A stretch of DNA of 56,091 nucleotides from Gnetum montanum (GCA_015680685.1 MNCI01006634.1:160653-216743), one strand, 5' to 3'; numbered from the stretch's first letter, positions 22,224-33,299 are shown. The notes: generated from the sequence alone by a model not told the origin. Numbers and translations: made by a program.

Positions 22224-23690
22224 ATGGTAAAGGCCAAAGGTGATGGCAATGGCATCTGTGGTGGTAGCAAGAGACACATCACCACCAACATTACCACCAC
22301 CACAGCAATAACAGAAACCGACATTCAGTCAAAAGCTGCATTTACTTATAACAAATGCAGTGACTCAGACGCTGCTAAGTATCCCAAAACAATCCAGGCT
22401 CATGGAAGTGCATTCCTCAACAACTTCCTCCAAGCTACTGCCCCTGCGATTTTGCTGTACCAAGAAGCCCCATGTACGATTGCATCAGTGCTTAGGTATG
22501 CTGAAATGATAATAATATCCATCAGCTTACTATGATACATCGTTTGTTCTTCTGGGATTTGTGTTTTCTAACTTCAAAATTATAGTCTACTTTTCAAAAT
22601 GGAACTTATTTATGCTTCTAGTTTGCACTATGCTCCCCGCAATATATAACTGTAGATTGAACAATTTAGTACGCGTCCTAGCGATTCCAGGGGCGTGAAT
22701 TTTAGAATGATATGAGAAGAAAAAGGTAATGATATGAGAAGAAAAAGGTAAGGCTTGAATCGCTTGATTTTCTAGGTCAAGAATCTTGCTTCTAACTTAA
22801 GAAGTTACACACAAAATCCATACGCTATAGTTAGAGTCAGCGGCTGGTCTCTTACTTTCATAATATTTTAAATGAAAAGAAAATTGACTAGAACATACAA
22901 AGAACTTCACGTTATATGAGTTTTTCTTATAACGTATTATGATTTGGCAATGCAAAATATGCTGGAGTTACAACCCCCGTTTGACCCACCTTACTGCTGG
23001 CCTCCCAAACGCGATAGAAACTGTTCCAAAAGTAGCTTCTCTTCCTTTTTCCCTTTTTTATGTTTTTATTTTTTCTTTTTAATTACAGCAATTTCAGAAC
23101 GAAACTCGTCCATAACTTAAGGTTATCCACTGAAAATAAACCTGTTCATCGATTTCCATCTCCGGAAATGCAGATCCTTAATTTTTATACCGATGCACTA
23201 CTTGTAAACCACACCAGTTTCAGAATAACACTTGTACTGATCTGAACCTGTACGGGGCGTTAAATTTCATCTAGGAACAAACCCAAAACGGTGTACCATT
23301 GTTAGTTGAGCAAGCTTACAGTTTGCTTCTTTGATTTAAGTGTTTATATTTGCCTAAACGTCGCCCGTAAATCTCAGTCGGTAGAGCGCAAATCTCTTTG
23401 TCTTGTGGTCGTGGGTTTGAACCCCACAGTTACTGAAACTATTTTGAATTCACGTTTTAATTTAAATAACTAAGTCATTACGAAAACCAACCAATTTAAC
23501 AATATTTGTCTCTCTGCATCATTGCATTTGTTTTGGTGATAGGTCAGACACAGAAATAGAAAGGTCGAAAGGTGTGCATGCAGCCTCGATTCATGGGTCC
23601 GAACATAAAGACAGGGTGAGGAACAAACTGGTGGAATCCATTGAAGACAATGCCATTACGAAAACCATGTTGAATTCACGTTTTAAATAA
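22224..23690 (+). CDS. Putative two-exon gene of unknown function
   Basis: A frame opens at ATG 22224 and runs to a good plant 5' splice site, CTTAG|GTATGC, after 22495. A U-rich 3' splice site (GTGATAG|G) precedes 23543. Joining 22224-22495 to 23543-23690 keeps phase (AG+G gives Arg) and yields about 139 residues ending in TAA. Exon 1 starts Lys/Gly-rich (MVKAKGDGNG), has a Thr-rich run and then a hydrophobic stretch (LQATAPAILLY). Exon 2 is charged (SDTEIERSKG). No family is recognised. The region is richer in CpG and freer of repeats than its surroundings, which favours a host gene, but a chance ORF is quite possible. The intron would contain the tRNA-Lys-like sequence. Confidence 0.3.
22707..22750. 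repeat. Perfect 22-bp tandem duplication
   Basis: The unit ATGATATGAGAAGAAAAAGG plus TA occurs twice head to tail without a mismatch, inside the putative intron. This is recent replication slippage. Confidence 0.95.
23363..23435 (+). tRNA. tRNA-Lys(CTT)-like pseudogene or SINE head
   Basis: Seventy-three bases align with plant tRNA-Lys(CTT). The 5' acceptor strand starts GCCCGT, the D-arm is CTCAGTCGGTAGAGCGC, the anticodon loop is CTCTTTG with CTT at the anticodon, the variable loop is GTGGTC, and the T-arm is GTGGGTTTGAACCCCAC with a perfect stem. Internal promoter boxes A and B are largely kept (box B GGTTTGAACCC, one C-to-T change). The 3' acceptor strand (AGTTACTG) cannot pair with GCCCGT, and the D-arm is preceded by AAAT instead of CTAG. 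It is therefore a pseudogene or the tRNA-derived head of a SINE, and not a working tRNA. Confidence 0.6.
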
Positions 23691-23990
23691 GAGAGTCATT
23701 ACGAGAACCACCCAATATAGCAAATATTATTGGTAAGTCGTTATGAAAACCAATCAATTTGAAACCCAACCCAAAAGCAAGCAATGGAGGCCATGAATAT
23801 TTGTCTCTCTGCATCATCTGCATTTATTTTGTTGATGGGTCAGACACAGAAATAGAAAGAGATACAGATACGTATGTATTCCCTGATAAATCGCACAAGA
23901 GGGTGTGCGTGTAGCCTCGATTCATGGGACCCAACATAAAGACAGGGTGATGAACAAACAGGTGGAATCCCTTGAAGACAAGGCCATGGG
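23501..23990 (+). repeat. Local segmental duplication covering putative exon 2
   Basis: About 160 bp at 23501-23660 reappears at 23796-23990: TTTGTCTCTCTGCATCAT, GTCAGACACAGAAATAGAAA, AGCCTCGATTCATGGG and CATAAAGACAGGGTGA occur in the same order in both. The second copy carries an extra stretch of about 35 bp (23861-23899). The spacer also repeats TCATTACGAAAACCA-type sequence at 23475, 23695 and 23741, so more than one duplication step is likely. Confidence 0.85.
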
Positions 23991-24132
23991 CAAATCCTGT
24001 TGCTGCATTTCAGTAACATCCGTGTTTAACATTGGCATAGGTTGCCTCAACGCTTGTGATGGTGGCCATGCAACCTACCTCGTGAGGTTCCAATGTTTAG
24101 GTTTCAGACCGTTTCGATCTGAGATCGTGTAG
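23796..24132 (+). pseudogene. Second copy of putative exon 2, possibly non-functional
   Basis: This is the duplicate of 23543-23690. The AG that would serve as 3' splice site in the first copy (GATAG|GTCAG) is GG here (GATGG|GTCAG), and the extra 35 bp changes the frame. The matching frame (VASIHGTQHKDRV...ESLEDKAMGK) is nevertheless open from 23905 to 24132 and continues into Cys- and Gly-containing sequence of unknown nature (KSCCCISVTSVFNIGIG). It could be an alternative last exon or simply a decaying duplicate. No family recognised. Confidence 0.3.
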
Positions 24133-24233
24133 CCATAATTATCCTTTATGAAACCACCCCTATTGAGATTTTCAAATGATCTTTGCTAGTATCTTGCTGT
24201 TATTTTTTATTATTCAAATAAAATATTAACTAA

Positions 24234-24425
24234 TACATTACTTCATCCTCTAAGCATAATAAACTAGCTTAGTTATATATTTATAATATATCTCTATAAT
24301 TTGGTGGAGAGAATCTTCTTGTTATGAGATACATTACTTCATCTTCTAAGGATAATAAACTAGCTTAGTTATATATTTATAATATATCTCTATAATTTGG
24401 TGGAGAGAATCTTCTTGTTATGACG
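24234..24425. repeat. 96-bp tandem duplication
   Basis: Two head-to-tail copies begin TACATTACTTCATC at 24234 and 24330 and share GGTGGAGAGAATCTTCTTG near their ends. I count only a few differences (for example TCCTCTAAGC versus TCTTCTAAGG). This is a recent duplication of non-coding sequence. Confidence 0.95.
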
Positions 24426-24685
24426 ATTGTATATCATGTTCACGTGTCTACTTTCACAATTCAAGAATGGCATAAGATCGTGCCTAATTAAATGTGCATT
24501 TATTTCTCTATTTTTGCCTTAAATTTGAATGTAGTTCTTTATCTAGTTTTCTTTCTTTTCTTCCTACCTAATTTCCTACTTCCTATTTTCTTGGTGTTCC
24601 AAGTTCATCTATTTCTATGTTTATACAAATATCATATGAATATAATGTACATGAGTATAATGTTTTTTCAAGTATCGGATGAGCT

Positions 24686-24835
24686 CCGTTGGGGTATTAT
24701 AGATAGAATATTATTAGTATTGCCAATAAGATCCTATGGAGCATTATGAATGAAATATTATTTAAGGTTATTGATAAGATTTCTTTGAGCATTATAGAAC
24801 AATATTATTTAGCATTATTGATCCATAATTGGTAC
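24686..24835. repeat. Three degenerate repeats of about 49 bp
   Basis: Three consecutive units each read roughly GGAGCATTATAGATGAAAT followed by ATTATT..ATT..(T)GATAAGAT, starting near 24686, 24734 and 24783. They lie at the 3' side of the minus-strand LINE and may be part of its 3' end. Confidence 0.7.
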
Positions 24836-24849
24836 TTTAGTTTCTTAGC

Positions 24850-26877
24850 TAAAATTAGCTTCTAATTAAAATATTGTATATGGAACTTAAGTTTTTATCT
24901 TGAATTCATTTAACAAGAACTATTTTTAAAATTTTTTAATTTTCTTTCATGATTCCTAATCAAAACTTAGGCCCCATACCACACATCCATAACATACTAT
25001 AGTTTGTACAATTGTTTGAAAAAGGTATTTTAGATTTGTCTAGTTTCAAATACTGTGATTGCTAATCACTTCTTCATTGTATATATAGCCTTCTAGCTAT
25101 TTGCAAATCACTATGATATATAATGTTTTCACTTATATTTTTCAAACCATTCTACTACTAAATATTTGTATATATCATAATCTCAAGTTTTTAATTATTT
25201 AGCTAGAAAGTATAATCTCTTATGAAACTGAAGGTGAAGTTAAAATTTTATTATGTTTGTAGACACTCATAATCTTTGTTATTAGTTCCAAAAATTAGCA
25301 CTTTTTCTTTATCAACATTCATCTTCATTTTTTATAAATTTGCAAAATTTTTCTAGTTGATGCAACATTACTTTTAATCAATGTTTTGAATTTGTAATTA
25401 GTGCTACATCATGTATAAAGATTAAAAGTCATATCCATGACTTATCCACTTTGTTGCCATGATTTGTATATATTTCTTTGATCCACTCTTCTACTTCATC
25501 AATAAAAATGTCATTTTGGTGAAAGGAGATAACATTGCTTGACCCCTATATTGCTACTAAACCATCAAGATTGTGTCGTTTCTTTACCTTTAATTCAAAA
25601 TTTGTCTCTTTAAATATATTTTGAATGACATTAAGTAAATGAAAATTAACTTTCATTTTCACAAGTCTACCGTATAATTATTCTTTCACAATAAAGTCAA
25701 ATGCATTTGTAAAATGAACAAAGAAAATAAATTTTTTTATCATGGTTTACCTTTATTTGTTTAATGCACTATTTGAGAATAATCAAATAATCTAGTGTAG
25801 AATGTATTTTTATAAATCCTGCTTATAAGACTGAACATAAATTATTTCTTCTACCCAAGATCCTAATTTTTTCTCTAGAATGGTACCTAATAATTTTGCA
25901 AACAAATTATTAATCATGATTAATCTATAATTATTTAAATCTAATTTCTCTTCTAAAAAAGTATAACATCTCTACTAATTGTACACTATCTAATCAAATC
26001 ATTTTGAAGTCCTTCATTAAGTATTTTTCAAATATCCTTCTATACTGACTTCTCACTATATTTTAATAACTTAGGTTATTATCCTTTTACATATAAAACT
26101 TTTTCAAAAGTTAATTTATGAATTTCCTTCACTACCACATCATAGGTAAGCTATAAAATATTTAGGAGCATGTAATTAATTATGTTCTTTGTCTAATGAT
26201 GAAATAGATTTTTGTAGAAACCCTTTATTGTTGCAAAAGGAATATCCTTGCTTGGAGAAAATTTGTTTCTAAAAATTTTCCAAAAATTTTGCTAATCTTA
26301 CTTTGCCATTCACACCATTTTTTGTTATGTTCTTTTAGAAATTTTAATTTTTCTTTTGAAGCAATTTCATGTAGTCCATATTCAAAGCTTTCTTATGATA
26401 AGATTTTTTAATAGCTAATCTTACTTGTAGACTTTCTTCATCAAGCCATTTATTCATACCCATGAACTTCTATTGGATAGTATCATTTATGTTAAGCTCT
26501 AGTAAATTGTATTCTAACCAAGCTTCAAAATTTTATGATTTTTAACAAATTTTATACCTCTTATTGAAAAGATTTTGTATCCATAGTTGTAATATGTCTT
26601 CTTTTTTTGGCATTTCATATTACTAGAATACATTTCTTTAATGGGAAACTACTATATTTTAAGGATTAGTTAGCTATCAATCAATACATGAATATCTTCC
26701 TTCTTTTCTATAAGTAAATCTTGAGCTTTATGAAAATTTTTGAATTCCATTTAAAATATTAAGATCAAGACCTTATCCTCATTCTAACATGTCATTTCTT
26801 GTTTAATTTATTTTAAAGTATCCTTTGATGTTAATTCTGATACATTTCTAATTTAAGCATAATCTTGCATATCTAAT
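24850..26877 (-). pseudogene. LINE-1 copy: reverse transcriptase part (5' half displaced by gypsy-B)
   Basis: A degenerate non-LTR reverse transcriptase reads along the minus strand. Between endonuclease and RT lies KWLDEESLQVRLAIKKSYHK (near 26400-26460). RT blocks follow: LDLNNYRLIMINNLFAKLLG (25885-25945), IFFVHFTNAFDFIVKE (about 25690-25740, the AFD block), and the active-site region IFIHDVALI (about 25400-25430) where YADD is usual. The post-palm segment YVMDVWYGA...KLKNF lies near 24930-25000. This order is that of L1-type LINEs. Stops and frameshifts are frequent. The reading continues, after removal of gypsy-B, into the endonuclease at 36880-37460. Confidence 0.8.
26873..26877. repeat. 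Target-site duplication of gypsy-B, left copy (CTAAT)
   Basis: CTAAT directly precedes the 3' LTR start (TGATAAGTGG) at 26878 and is repeated exactly after 36874. Five base pairs is the standard length for LTR-element integration. Confidence 0.9.
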
Positions 26878-27751
26878 TGATAAGTGGCAAGGTACCCCAT
26901 ATTCCCAACATACAAATCACAAGCGTTCATGCACCATCTGGTCAAATTCTACAAATCTTAAGTTTTTAAGTACCTTGGTTCCAGGATGTGAAATCTAATC
27001 ATGACAATCATTGTCTTCTCAACTATACTTGTGAAGCTTAATTATGTGGTTAAGTATAATTGAGGCACATGACTTTTATTATTTTATAATTTATTTGTTT
27101 GTGATTAAGAATAGGATAAAATGTAATTTATAATTAATTTAACTTAATCTAATTGCTAATCAATAACTAACTATGTTAACATAAGTATTTGATCCCACTT
27201 TCCATGCACATCTTGAACACGTATAACGCTGCTCAATTATCAAACGTTAAGCATTGCTGGGATTACCAAGAGTCATATGCATGCTTGAAGTGGTCGTACT
27301 TATGTGCTTAATTAATTGACTACTATTGAATCTAATTACCTTAATTTGGCTTAATTACTTGGAAACATTAAAGGAAATTGCATAAAACATTAAATGCATA
27401 AATAAAATATTTAATCTAGTCAAGGTGCTACAAGGTTTGATAAAAAATTCAACTTTGTTTCTGCACACACTGCCATGCTCAAGTACAACACTGTTCAAAT
27501 AAAAATCCATACACTCAATAACTCCTGCTATAGGCAATTTGGAAAATATTCTAACTTTGGAGAAAACAAACTATAAAAGCTCTGCTATGCTATGACAAAA
27601 ACTTATATGGAAACCCTATGGCCAAGTGCTATATTTATAGGCTAATACATACCTTACGATATCGGATATCTGACATCACATCTAGGGGCCCAATATTGAG
27701 GCTCTGATATCAAGTACCCAATATTAGAGCCAGTCAAAACATAACTCACCA
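26878..27751 (-). repeat. Gypsy-B 3' LTR
   Basis: This block pairs with 36015-36874 along its full length. Termini on the plus strand are TGATAAGTGG and CTCACCA, so on the element strand it starts TGGTGAG and ends CTTATCA. The TATA box (minus-strand CTATAAATAT) is at about 27631-27640. Shared stretches such as GAAACATTAAAGGAAATTGC are identical between the LTRs. Confidence 0.95.
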
Positions 27752-27761
27752 TGCCCCCACA
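27752..27761 (-). promoter_or_regulatory. Gypsy-B polypurine tract
   Basis: Minus-strand TTGTGGGGGCA lies directly before the 3' LTR (TGGTGAG). It is the site that primes plus-strand DNA synthesis. It marks the inner LTR edge precisely. Confidence 0.8.
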
Positions 27762-29700
27762 ACTAAATGAAAACTCATCCTCAAGTGAACAAGAGGAGGA
27801 ATAAGTTTCTTACAAAATATTGGAAAAGTATGGGATTATTGACTGACATGCAAACTTGACTCAGATAGAATAGACAAATTCTATGTTCCCTAGTGTACAG
27901 ATTTACAATATTTTACAAAATTGGATGTTCATGTTAAGAGACATGAACACCCTAGAAAAAACTAACATCCAACAAATTTAGCAGGTGAAGAGTAAGGGAG
28001 AAGATCCAACGATCATGAATAGTCCTTGTCACATGGTGTTGCTGCTTATTCTTTAGTGAAGACAATCCTACTTCTAATCCATGTTTCCCACTGCAATCAC
28101 AAAAAAATTGTAGATTAGTGTGAAATGTGTAACATATAACTTTTAAGTACCTTGGCTCATCGATTACTACACTTGGCTAAGTTGTGATTAGGGTGGATGG
28201 ATTCTTTTAATAGTGTTAGCAAGAACATTGAAAAATAGGATGAAATGGATAAGCGATCGATTATTAATATCTAAAAACTTCAATGCGATGAAATGCTTGA
28301 AGAGGGTTTAATAATTCACAATAATAAAAAGAAGATTTTACTAAAAAAAATTTGTGAAGATGCGCACGATTAGATGTCATTAACAAGGCACATAAAAGGA
28401 TTTGATTGTGAGAATGTCTAAGGGTAAAGAACCTAACTAATCCAACCAAAAGATATGAAAGTGGGTACTCCCCAAAGTAGGCATAGGCCTTTTATTACCC
28501 TTGCATAAATTTAAACTGAGGACTCCTTGGGCCTCATGGATGATGAATGGTTACAGAACGTTAAGTACAAAAATCCAGAAGAAACTACCTAAGAATTTTG
28601 ACACATCAAACTAAGACATTGAACAAGAACATGAAATTGATAGTGAGGTGAGACATGAAAAGCATAGATGGATGAGAGAGTGTGGAATGGAGTTTCTGAT
28701 TAAGGTCACATGAAGTCCCTTGTGAATTTTGTGGTTAAATGACCTAATAAAACCCATCCTTAGTCCAAACCAAAGCCAACCACATTCAGTGACATTGCAT
28801 CACCATTCTAAGACCAATCCACCCCCCTAAGACATAAAAGTGCTCCCATAGAACAACCATTGTTCCTTATGAAAGAAGAAAAAAGAAGTAGGAAGTGAGA
28901 AAGGATCTTAGTTCGAGGGGGCCTTCAAGCATGGATAACATGTCTTTCTAGTCCCATAACCAATGCTTGTAGCCCATTTATTTTGTCTAAGAAATGTGCT
29001 TTGAATTCTCATCATTATTTTTTTGTTCTTTTTATGGGAACCACACCATGCAAATATTTATTCAACTTCCTATTATTGGTCGACACAAAATGGTAAGAAA
29101 TCCATGAAAACACACATGCACTCAAGTAACAAGAAAGGCACAAAGAGTACCGAATCCCCTTGAAGTCACACCTTGTTCAAACCTTTAAATCTTTTCCAAA
29201 TCTAGAAACTACCAAGGTCATAAGTTCATTATGGTTTTATTAATGAAAGAGGGGCCACAAATTTCTAGAACAAGGAAAACCATAGAGTTTTGGATGGGTG
29301 GATGTTGTGGACTCATTACCTATTACATGAAAAAGAAACCATGTCCCAGTTATCCATAACAAAATTCAAAGCTAGAATCATAACATCAAATAACCAGATA
29401 GCACATGCCCACATTAATCAAACACACTATAACTAGTTGGCAATAAGGCACATTATTATTAAAACAAAATATGAAAATCACATCAAAAATAAAGGAAAAT
29501 ATACAAGAAAGTGTAAAATATTCAAGAAAAATAAAATGTATTAACAATGTTGTAAAACAAAAAATTTTGAAAAAATTTTAATGTAAAAACAAAAAGGTGT
29601 AAAATAAAGAATGTGTAAAACAAGAAGTTGTAAAAGTAACAAGGCATATAATAAAAATGTGTAAAACAAAAAGACATAAAACTAAGGAGTGGCTTATATA
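27762..29700 (-). other. Long 3' non-coding region of gypsy-B
   Basis: About 1.9 kb between the integrase end and the PPT, with no family motif in either strand. It aligns with 1-1880 of gypsy-A, including GAAAACTCATCCT near its outer end, AATGGGCTACAAGC-type sequence, and the A-rich (GTAAAACAAAAA) tract next to integrase (29520-29690 versus 1800-1870). Confidence 0.7.
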
Positions 29701-29701
29701 G

Positions 29702-30880
29702 TTAGCATGAATGGCCATCTCTACCATGACTAAGTTGAAAGAAGAAGATCCAAAATATTGAGTGTGGTTGTTCATCCAATGAGATGTTTGTTGCATTAGC
29801 TAGCTTAGGCTCATGGAAAGGTTTAACTTGTTGTATGTTGACTAGCTGGTCTTTATCTAGGCTCTTAGGTTTGTAGATCATCATGACCCTAAAAGAAAAA
29901 GTTTCATAAATTATATAAGGTCCTTTCCACAACATCTGGAAGTTAGTTTGTTGAGGTACATGTGTGGGGTTCTAATAGAGGACCTTATCTCCTAGTTGAA
30001 ATTTGAATTTTCTAATTTTAAGGTCATGGCACTTTTTGTTTAATGCCTTGTGCAACTCGTTAGATGATAGGGCCACCAATCGGTTTTTGTCTAGTAATTT
30101 GAGATTCATTAATCTTTCTTTTTGTGCTAGACTTAAGTCAAGGTCAAGGTCACAGGCTGTTGAAAGTGTATAAAGCTCAGATTAGATAGGAAGTATTAGT
30201 AATTTTCTATACACCAATTTATAAGGAGAATAACCTATAGGAAGTTTCCATGTTGAGTGGTAGGCCTAGAGGGCGTCGTTGATTTTTTTACTCCAGTCTT
30301 TCCTATATTTGCTAATAGTTCTCATTAATATCTTTGTGATTTCCCTATTTGTAACCTTAGCTTGACCATTGGCTTGGGGGTGGTGGGATGTTGTTAGTTT
30401 ATGTTCAACCCCCAAGCATTGCGTGAGTTTCCAAAAGGTAGTGCCTGTAAAGTGGGTTCCATTGTCGAAAAGTAATGCACATGGCACACCAAACCTATTT
30501 TAAAAAAAATTTTGTACAAACCAAGTAGTATTAGAGGATGTAAAATTAGTGACAACTGCTACTTTTTCTCATTTCACACAATAGTCAATAGTAACTATGA
30601 TGTAGACCTTCCCATTCGACACAAGCATGATGGGACCCATGAAATCAATGTCCCATATGTCAAAGGGTTTCAATGGTTGGATTCACTATTGAGGTCCCTC
30701 CATTTGAGCAATCATTCCACCATCTCATTGGCAACGTTCACAAGAGTGGACATATTGATGAGCATCCCTCAGGTTGTTAGTCAATAGAAACCTACCATCA
30801 GGATTTTAATGACCGCTCATCTCCTAGCATAATGGTCCCCACAAGGACCCTCATGTGCATCCCAAAGAACATGTAGTTGA
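29702..30880 (-). pseudogene. Gypsy-B integrase (pseudogene)
   Basis: The zinc-binding start (AHEGPCGDHYARR, near 30820-30865) is followed by the core: WDIDFMGPI near 30640 and DNGTHF near 30460. The third catalytic position lies in GQAKVTN, where AAG at 30356-30358 encodes Lys instead of the catalytic Glu that gypsy-A retains. This single G-to-A change alone would abolish strand transfer. An open piece, 30266-30487, covers the second half of the core (SHHPQANGQ, KILMRTISKYRKDWS). The C-terminal tail is open at 29702-29935. Stops separate these pieces. Confidence 0.85.
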
Positions 30881-31480
30881 TCCGCATTAGGGACACACCA
30901 ATAAACCAAACCATTAGCACACACCTTGAAGAGGCGTCTGTTGATTTCCATGAAGCATTTTACCCAATGAAGAAATTGTTGTTTCTTCCAATGATCCAAC
31001 CCTTGTGGCATCTCTTGGGTAAGAAGATAGTTTAGAATACCATCATACCATTTAGGCTCAATGGAAAAATATTCAGTTATAGCCCTGATAAAGAGAAGTT
31101 CATCAGGAGATAGATTAGATAGTGGGCTTTCATCCTCTTTGTTGTCCCATCGTAGCCAAGATAAGTGGTTAGTAATCACATTCTCAGTCGCTTTTCGATC
31201 TACCATCGTAAGATTGAATTCTTGTAAGATCACCAACCACCATATGACATGGGGACTCATCGTTGGCTTATTCATCAAGAAGTGTATGGTGTTGTGGTAT
31301 ATGTGCATAAACACTTTATATCCAAGCACATAATGCCTAAACTTCTTTGGATCAAACACCATTACTATCAATTCATTTTCTGTGGTGGTGTAGTTTAGTT
31401 GTGCACCCACAATGCTTTGGCTTGCACAATGGATGTAATATGGACATTTCTTGTCATCCAACTATGTAAGCATATCTTCC
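30881..31480 (-). pseudogene. Gypsy-B RNase H and connection to integrase (pseudogene)
   Basis: The longest open stretch of the element (30817-31461, 214 codons) covers RNase H and the linker: YYIHCASQSIVGAQLNYTTT, then the TENE motif, FRHYVLGYKVFMH and ENVITNHLSWLRW. In gypsy-A the same places read HTDHN and IVADHLSWL. Here the conserved Asp of TDH is Tyr (codon 31297-31299) and the Asp of ADHLS is Asn. Both metal-binding positions are gone although the frame is open, so openness here does not mean activity. The linker (PKWYDGILNYLLTQEMPQG) leads into the integrase zinc finger. Confidence 0.9.
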
Positions 31481-32380
31481 AAGGCATAATTTGATGCATC
31501 TATCATAACATGAAATGTTCTAGACTAGTTAGGTGCTTGTAGAATTGGAGTTTCTATGAGTTTCTCCTTCAGTTGCTAAAATACTTTTTCACATTTTATG
31601 GTCTAGAAAAATGGGTCATCTTTCTTTGTCAAATCAACCAACGATTTTGCAATCTTAGAGAAATTCTCTATGAATCATTGGTAATAACTAGTGTGTACAA
31701 GAAATGACTAAACAGCTTTGACAATTTTTGGTTGGTGCATTATTTCTTAGATGACCCTGATTTTTTTGGGATCGACCTCAATTCCTACTTGTGATATTTT
31801 GTGCCCTAATATAATACCCTTCTGAACCATCAAATGACTCTCTTGCCAATTGAGCTGCAAATTTGTTTCAACTCATCTTTTTGGTAATTGCTCACGATAG
31901 TCCAAGGCTTGCTTAAATGTAGCTCCATAGGTGGAGAAGTCATTCATGAAGACTTCCACACCACTATCGATTTGATGCTAAAAATCTTAAGACTAAGTGT
32001 TGGAATGTAGCAAGAGCATTGCATCCTCTAGTGTGATCTAGATTTGGTTATAGCCACTATAACTATCCAAAAAACTATAAAAGCAATGCCTAGATATTAT
32101 GTATAACACCTGATCAACGAATGGCAATAGAAAATGGTCCTCGAATGTTTCCATATTTAACAGTCAAAAATCAATGCAAACCCTCCACTTGTCACATTTC
32201 TTTGGCAAAATCATGAGTGGACTAACCGACTCACTATTTGCAATGGGATGGATAAACCTTGCCTTAAGGATTTTCTTGATTTCCTCCTTAATAATTTTAT
32301 TTAGTTTGGGATTCAATCACCTTTGTGGTTGTCTCCTTAGCTTCATGGCCAAATTTGTGTAAATATGATGTTGGCATAAC
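31481..32380 (-). pseudogene. Gypsy-B reverse transcriptase (pseudogene)
   Basis: Minus-strand reading gives the RT N-terminal block KKILKARFIHPIANSE (near 32235-32285), then LPKKCDKWRVCIDF near 32165-32210, and FVDQVLYIISRHCFYSFLD near 32060-32120. The active site is VFMNDFSTYG: AAT at 31942-31944 encodes Asn where the first Asp of the DD pair is required. GHKISQVGIEVDPKKI and YYQFIENFSKIAKSL-like blocks follow to about 31600. Stops occur where relatives have Gln, Arg or Trp. The reading supplies the part that is deleted in gypsy-A. Confidence 0.85.
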
Positions 32381-32834
32381 CTAGGATAAATCTCTATGAG
32401 TTCAATATATGACCAAGTGAAGGCTACTGAGCATTTTTCATCCACATACAATACCATATATTTCTATTTTGGATCAAGGTTGGCATTAATTATTATTGGC
32501 TTCCCATTTTTTAAGAATACATATTCTATGCTCACATTTAAAGTTTTTAATTGAAGGGGTCAATGCTTGAAAATTTTAGAAATTTCCAACTCTCCTCAAT
32601 AGGTATCATCATTTGCATTACCAAAGAGTTGGTGATGAACTTGCTCTAGTTCATCCATGCCTATGACATATGTGTTAGGCTCTCAATAGGTTCCATGCAA
32701 AGTGTGTTGCTTTCAAAATCAACAATTAGCCACTGGGTACACTCTTATTTTGTGATCACTATGTACAAATACCTTTGAATATCTACTTCTTGTGCATACT
32801 ACCTACATGTGAAAATGGATGCTTGTTTAACAAA

Positions 32835-33245
32835 TCATAGTTTTTGCATACAATTGTACCTTGTATCATTGTATGCGATGCATGGAACTTGCTTCTTCTT
32901 GATCTTTCCAAATGTATTTTCTTTAGATATTTTCATGGAAGGATCTTTGATGCCCATTCTTACATCAATGGTGCTTATCCATGCCCTTCCCATGATGATT
33001 GGGAGGTCCCCTTTGCAGTCCTTCACCTTGATTACTAGGAAATCAAAAAGATAAGACCATCCATAGATAGTGGTCATAATGTCCTCTACTAGTCCTAACG
33101 AAATAATGATGGATTGTTTTGTCAATTCTAATCTAATATTTCTCTTCTTAAGAGGAGGTAGGCTCCATGCAATATACATCTCATGAAAAAATAGGTTGAC
33201 ACTAGAACTTGAATTAAGAAGAGCTTTACACTATTCATTCCTAAC
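32835..33245 (-). pseudogene. Gypsy-B aspartic protease (pseudogene)
   Basis: The open piece 32835-33179 encodes the protease body: IRLELTKQSIIISLGLVEDI and FLVIKVKDCKGDLPIIMGRAW, the latter being the flap-to-ILGRPF region of plant gypsy proteases. Just upstream on the minus strand the active-site loop reads ALLNSSSSVNL where ALLDSGSSVN is expected. The catalytic Asp is Asn (codon AAT at 33213-33215) and the Gly is Ser, both G-to-A changes. The protease would have matured the Gag-Pol polyprotein. 32380-32830 is the protease-RT linker, with no domain seen. Confidence 0.85.
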
Positions 33246-33299
33246 AATCTGCAAATAAATAGGAGGACTCACAGGATCTACTAATTTCTTGGAAAGGTT

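Noticed and set aside
30512-33054. Plus-strand open frames at 30512-30787, 31061-31333, 32174-32362, 32809-33054
   Set aside because: They are shadows of gypsy-B pol, which is clearly encoded on the minus strand.
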